From Gammaproteobacteria bacterium (lineage in GTDB: Bacteria > Pseudomonadota > Gammaproteobacteria > Chromatiales > Chromatiaceae): a stretch of DNA of 6,049 bases. This document shows, piece by piece, positions 5,742 through 6,049 of the stretch (the stretch's first letter is position 1; each line of letters begins with the position of its first letter). The stretch covers positions 1-6,049 of the forward strand of contig JAUXDV010000127.1 of assembly GCA_030620735.1 (NCBI GenBank), read 5' to 3'. Below the pieces are notes generated by a model. That model made no database searches and was not told where the DNA came from. It worked only from the letters and a program-made list of their open reading frames with translations. Both the position numbers and the translations under genes were made by a program.

Positions 5742-5760
5742 CGGCTGCAAGCAGCAGCCG
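5742..5760 (-). other. GC-rich stem-loop between dsrA and dsrB
   Basis: Perfect 7-bp inverted repeat: cggctgc (5742-5748) and gcagccg (5754-5760) around a 5-base loop. It lies in the 83-base dsrA-dsrB gap, 28 bases after the dsrA stop and well upstream of the dsrB ribosome-binding site. On the transcribed (minus) strand the stem is followed by aatcataaag, not a T run, so it is not a classic intrinsic terminator. An mRNA processing or stability element is plausible. The structure is seen; the function is inference. Confidence 0.6.
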
Positions 5761-5788
5761 GTATACAATCAAATCAGAAAAACGCCTG

Positions 5789-6049
5789 TTACGCTTCCGC
5801 CTGCCTATCAAACCACTTGACGGCTTCCTCGTCCCACCCGTCCATACGCACGTATGAGCATTGGCGCGGCTCGCTGACCATGTTCGGGTCAACATCCACA
5901 TCGATGCCTTCAAGAAAGTTGACCAGGCCGATGCGTTCGATCATCTCACCACAGCGCTCATGCTCGAGTGCATTCTCGGCCCAGAAATCGATCATCTCTT
6001 CCGCCAGTTCGACCAGCTCTTCCCAGTCATCTTCTGTTTCGAGCTTCTT
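5789..6049 (-). CDS. dsrA: DsrA, siroheme sulfite reductase alpha subunit, C-terminal part (cut by window edge)
   Basis: Open reading frame entering from the right edge and ending at a TAA (5789-5791); only the last 86 residues are present. The frame stays open to base 6049, so the first ATG inside it (at 5995) is not the true start. The fragment is acidic and helical (KKLETEDDW... EMIDFWAENALEHERCGEMIERIG) and ends with a segment containing DPNMVSEPRQCSYVRMDGWDEE, the usual end of DsrA. The siroheme and ferredoxin-domain cysteines lie upstream, outside the window. In the family, DsrA pairs with DsrB in a cytoplasmic alpha2beta2 enzyme carrying siroheme and [4Fe-4S] clusters. In sulfur oxidisers it runs towards sulfite. 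Identity rests on the C-terminal pattern plus the position just upstream of an unmistakable dsrB. Confidence 0.93.
   Translation of the reverse strand, partial: KKLETEDDWEELVELAEEMIDFWAENALEHERCGEMIERIGLVNFLEGIDVDVDPNMVSEPRQCSYVRMDGWDEEAVKWFDRQAEA

Noticed and set aside
5706..5768. 21-residue N-terminal extension of DsrB
   Set aside because: It comes from reading the ATG at 5768. That region contains the stem-loop and the GGAG site serving the ATG at 5705, and the shorter protein already has normal DsrB length.

Overview
All nine genes in this window lie on the minus strand and form one collinear block of the sulfur-oxidation type dsr (reverse dissimilatory sulfite reductase) cluster. Read in the direction of transcription, from high to low coordinates, they are dsrA (3' end only), dsrB, dsrE, dsrF, dsrH, dsrC, dsrM, dsrK and dsrL (5' part only). 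The order matches the dsrABEFHCMKL... order I know from Allochromatium vinosum. I see no plus-strand gene, tRNA, mobile element, CRISPR array or intrinsic terminator. No gene-free stretch exceeds about 100 bases.

The likely source is a sulfur-oxidising gammaproteobacterium (purple sulfur bacterium, chemolithotrophic sulfur oxidiser, or thiotrophic symbiont type). The reasons are dsrEFH directly after dsrB, no dsrD, dsrL after dsrK, and A. vinosum-like protein sequences. Base composition looks moderate (near 50% GC) and similar throughout, with no sign of recent piecemeal transfer. I cannot name the genus.

How the parts work together, from knowledge of these families: sulfur delivered in the cytoplasm is taken up by the DsrE2F2H2 sulfurtransferase (Cys78 of DsrE) and passed to the C-terminal cysteines of DsrC. 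The siroheme enzyme DsrAB oxidises the sulfur to sulfite, and DsrL passes the electrons to NAD+. The membrane module DsrMK(JOP) is thought to re-oxidise or process DsrC and link it to the quinone pool.

Region by region: 5789-6049 dsrA 3' end; 5706-5788 gap with a strong stem-loop; 4632-5705 dsrB; 3496-4612 the tightly packed dsrEFH trio with gaps of 11-14 bases between its genes; 3439-3495 gap with a small stem-loop; 3106-3438 dsrC; 3005-3105 gap with a very GC-rich hairpin; 2291-3004 dsrM; 677-2230 dsrK; 610-676 AT-rich gap with a short tandem repeat; 1-609 dsrL 5' part.

The protein content is a well-described system, not a new one. The less expected signals are a set of stem-loops at gene ends, concentrated around dsrC and suggesting differential mRNA stability, and an unusually cysteine-poor DsrEFH. 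Several obvious longest-ORF starts are also wrong (dsrB, dsrF, dsrH) and are corrected here from ribosome-binding-site placement.
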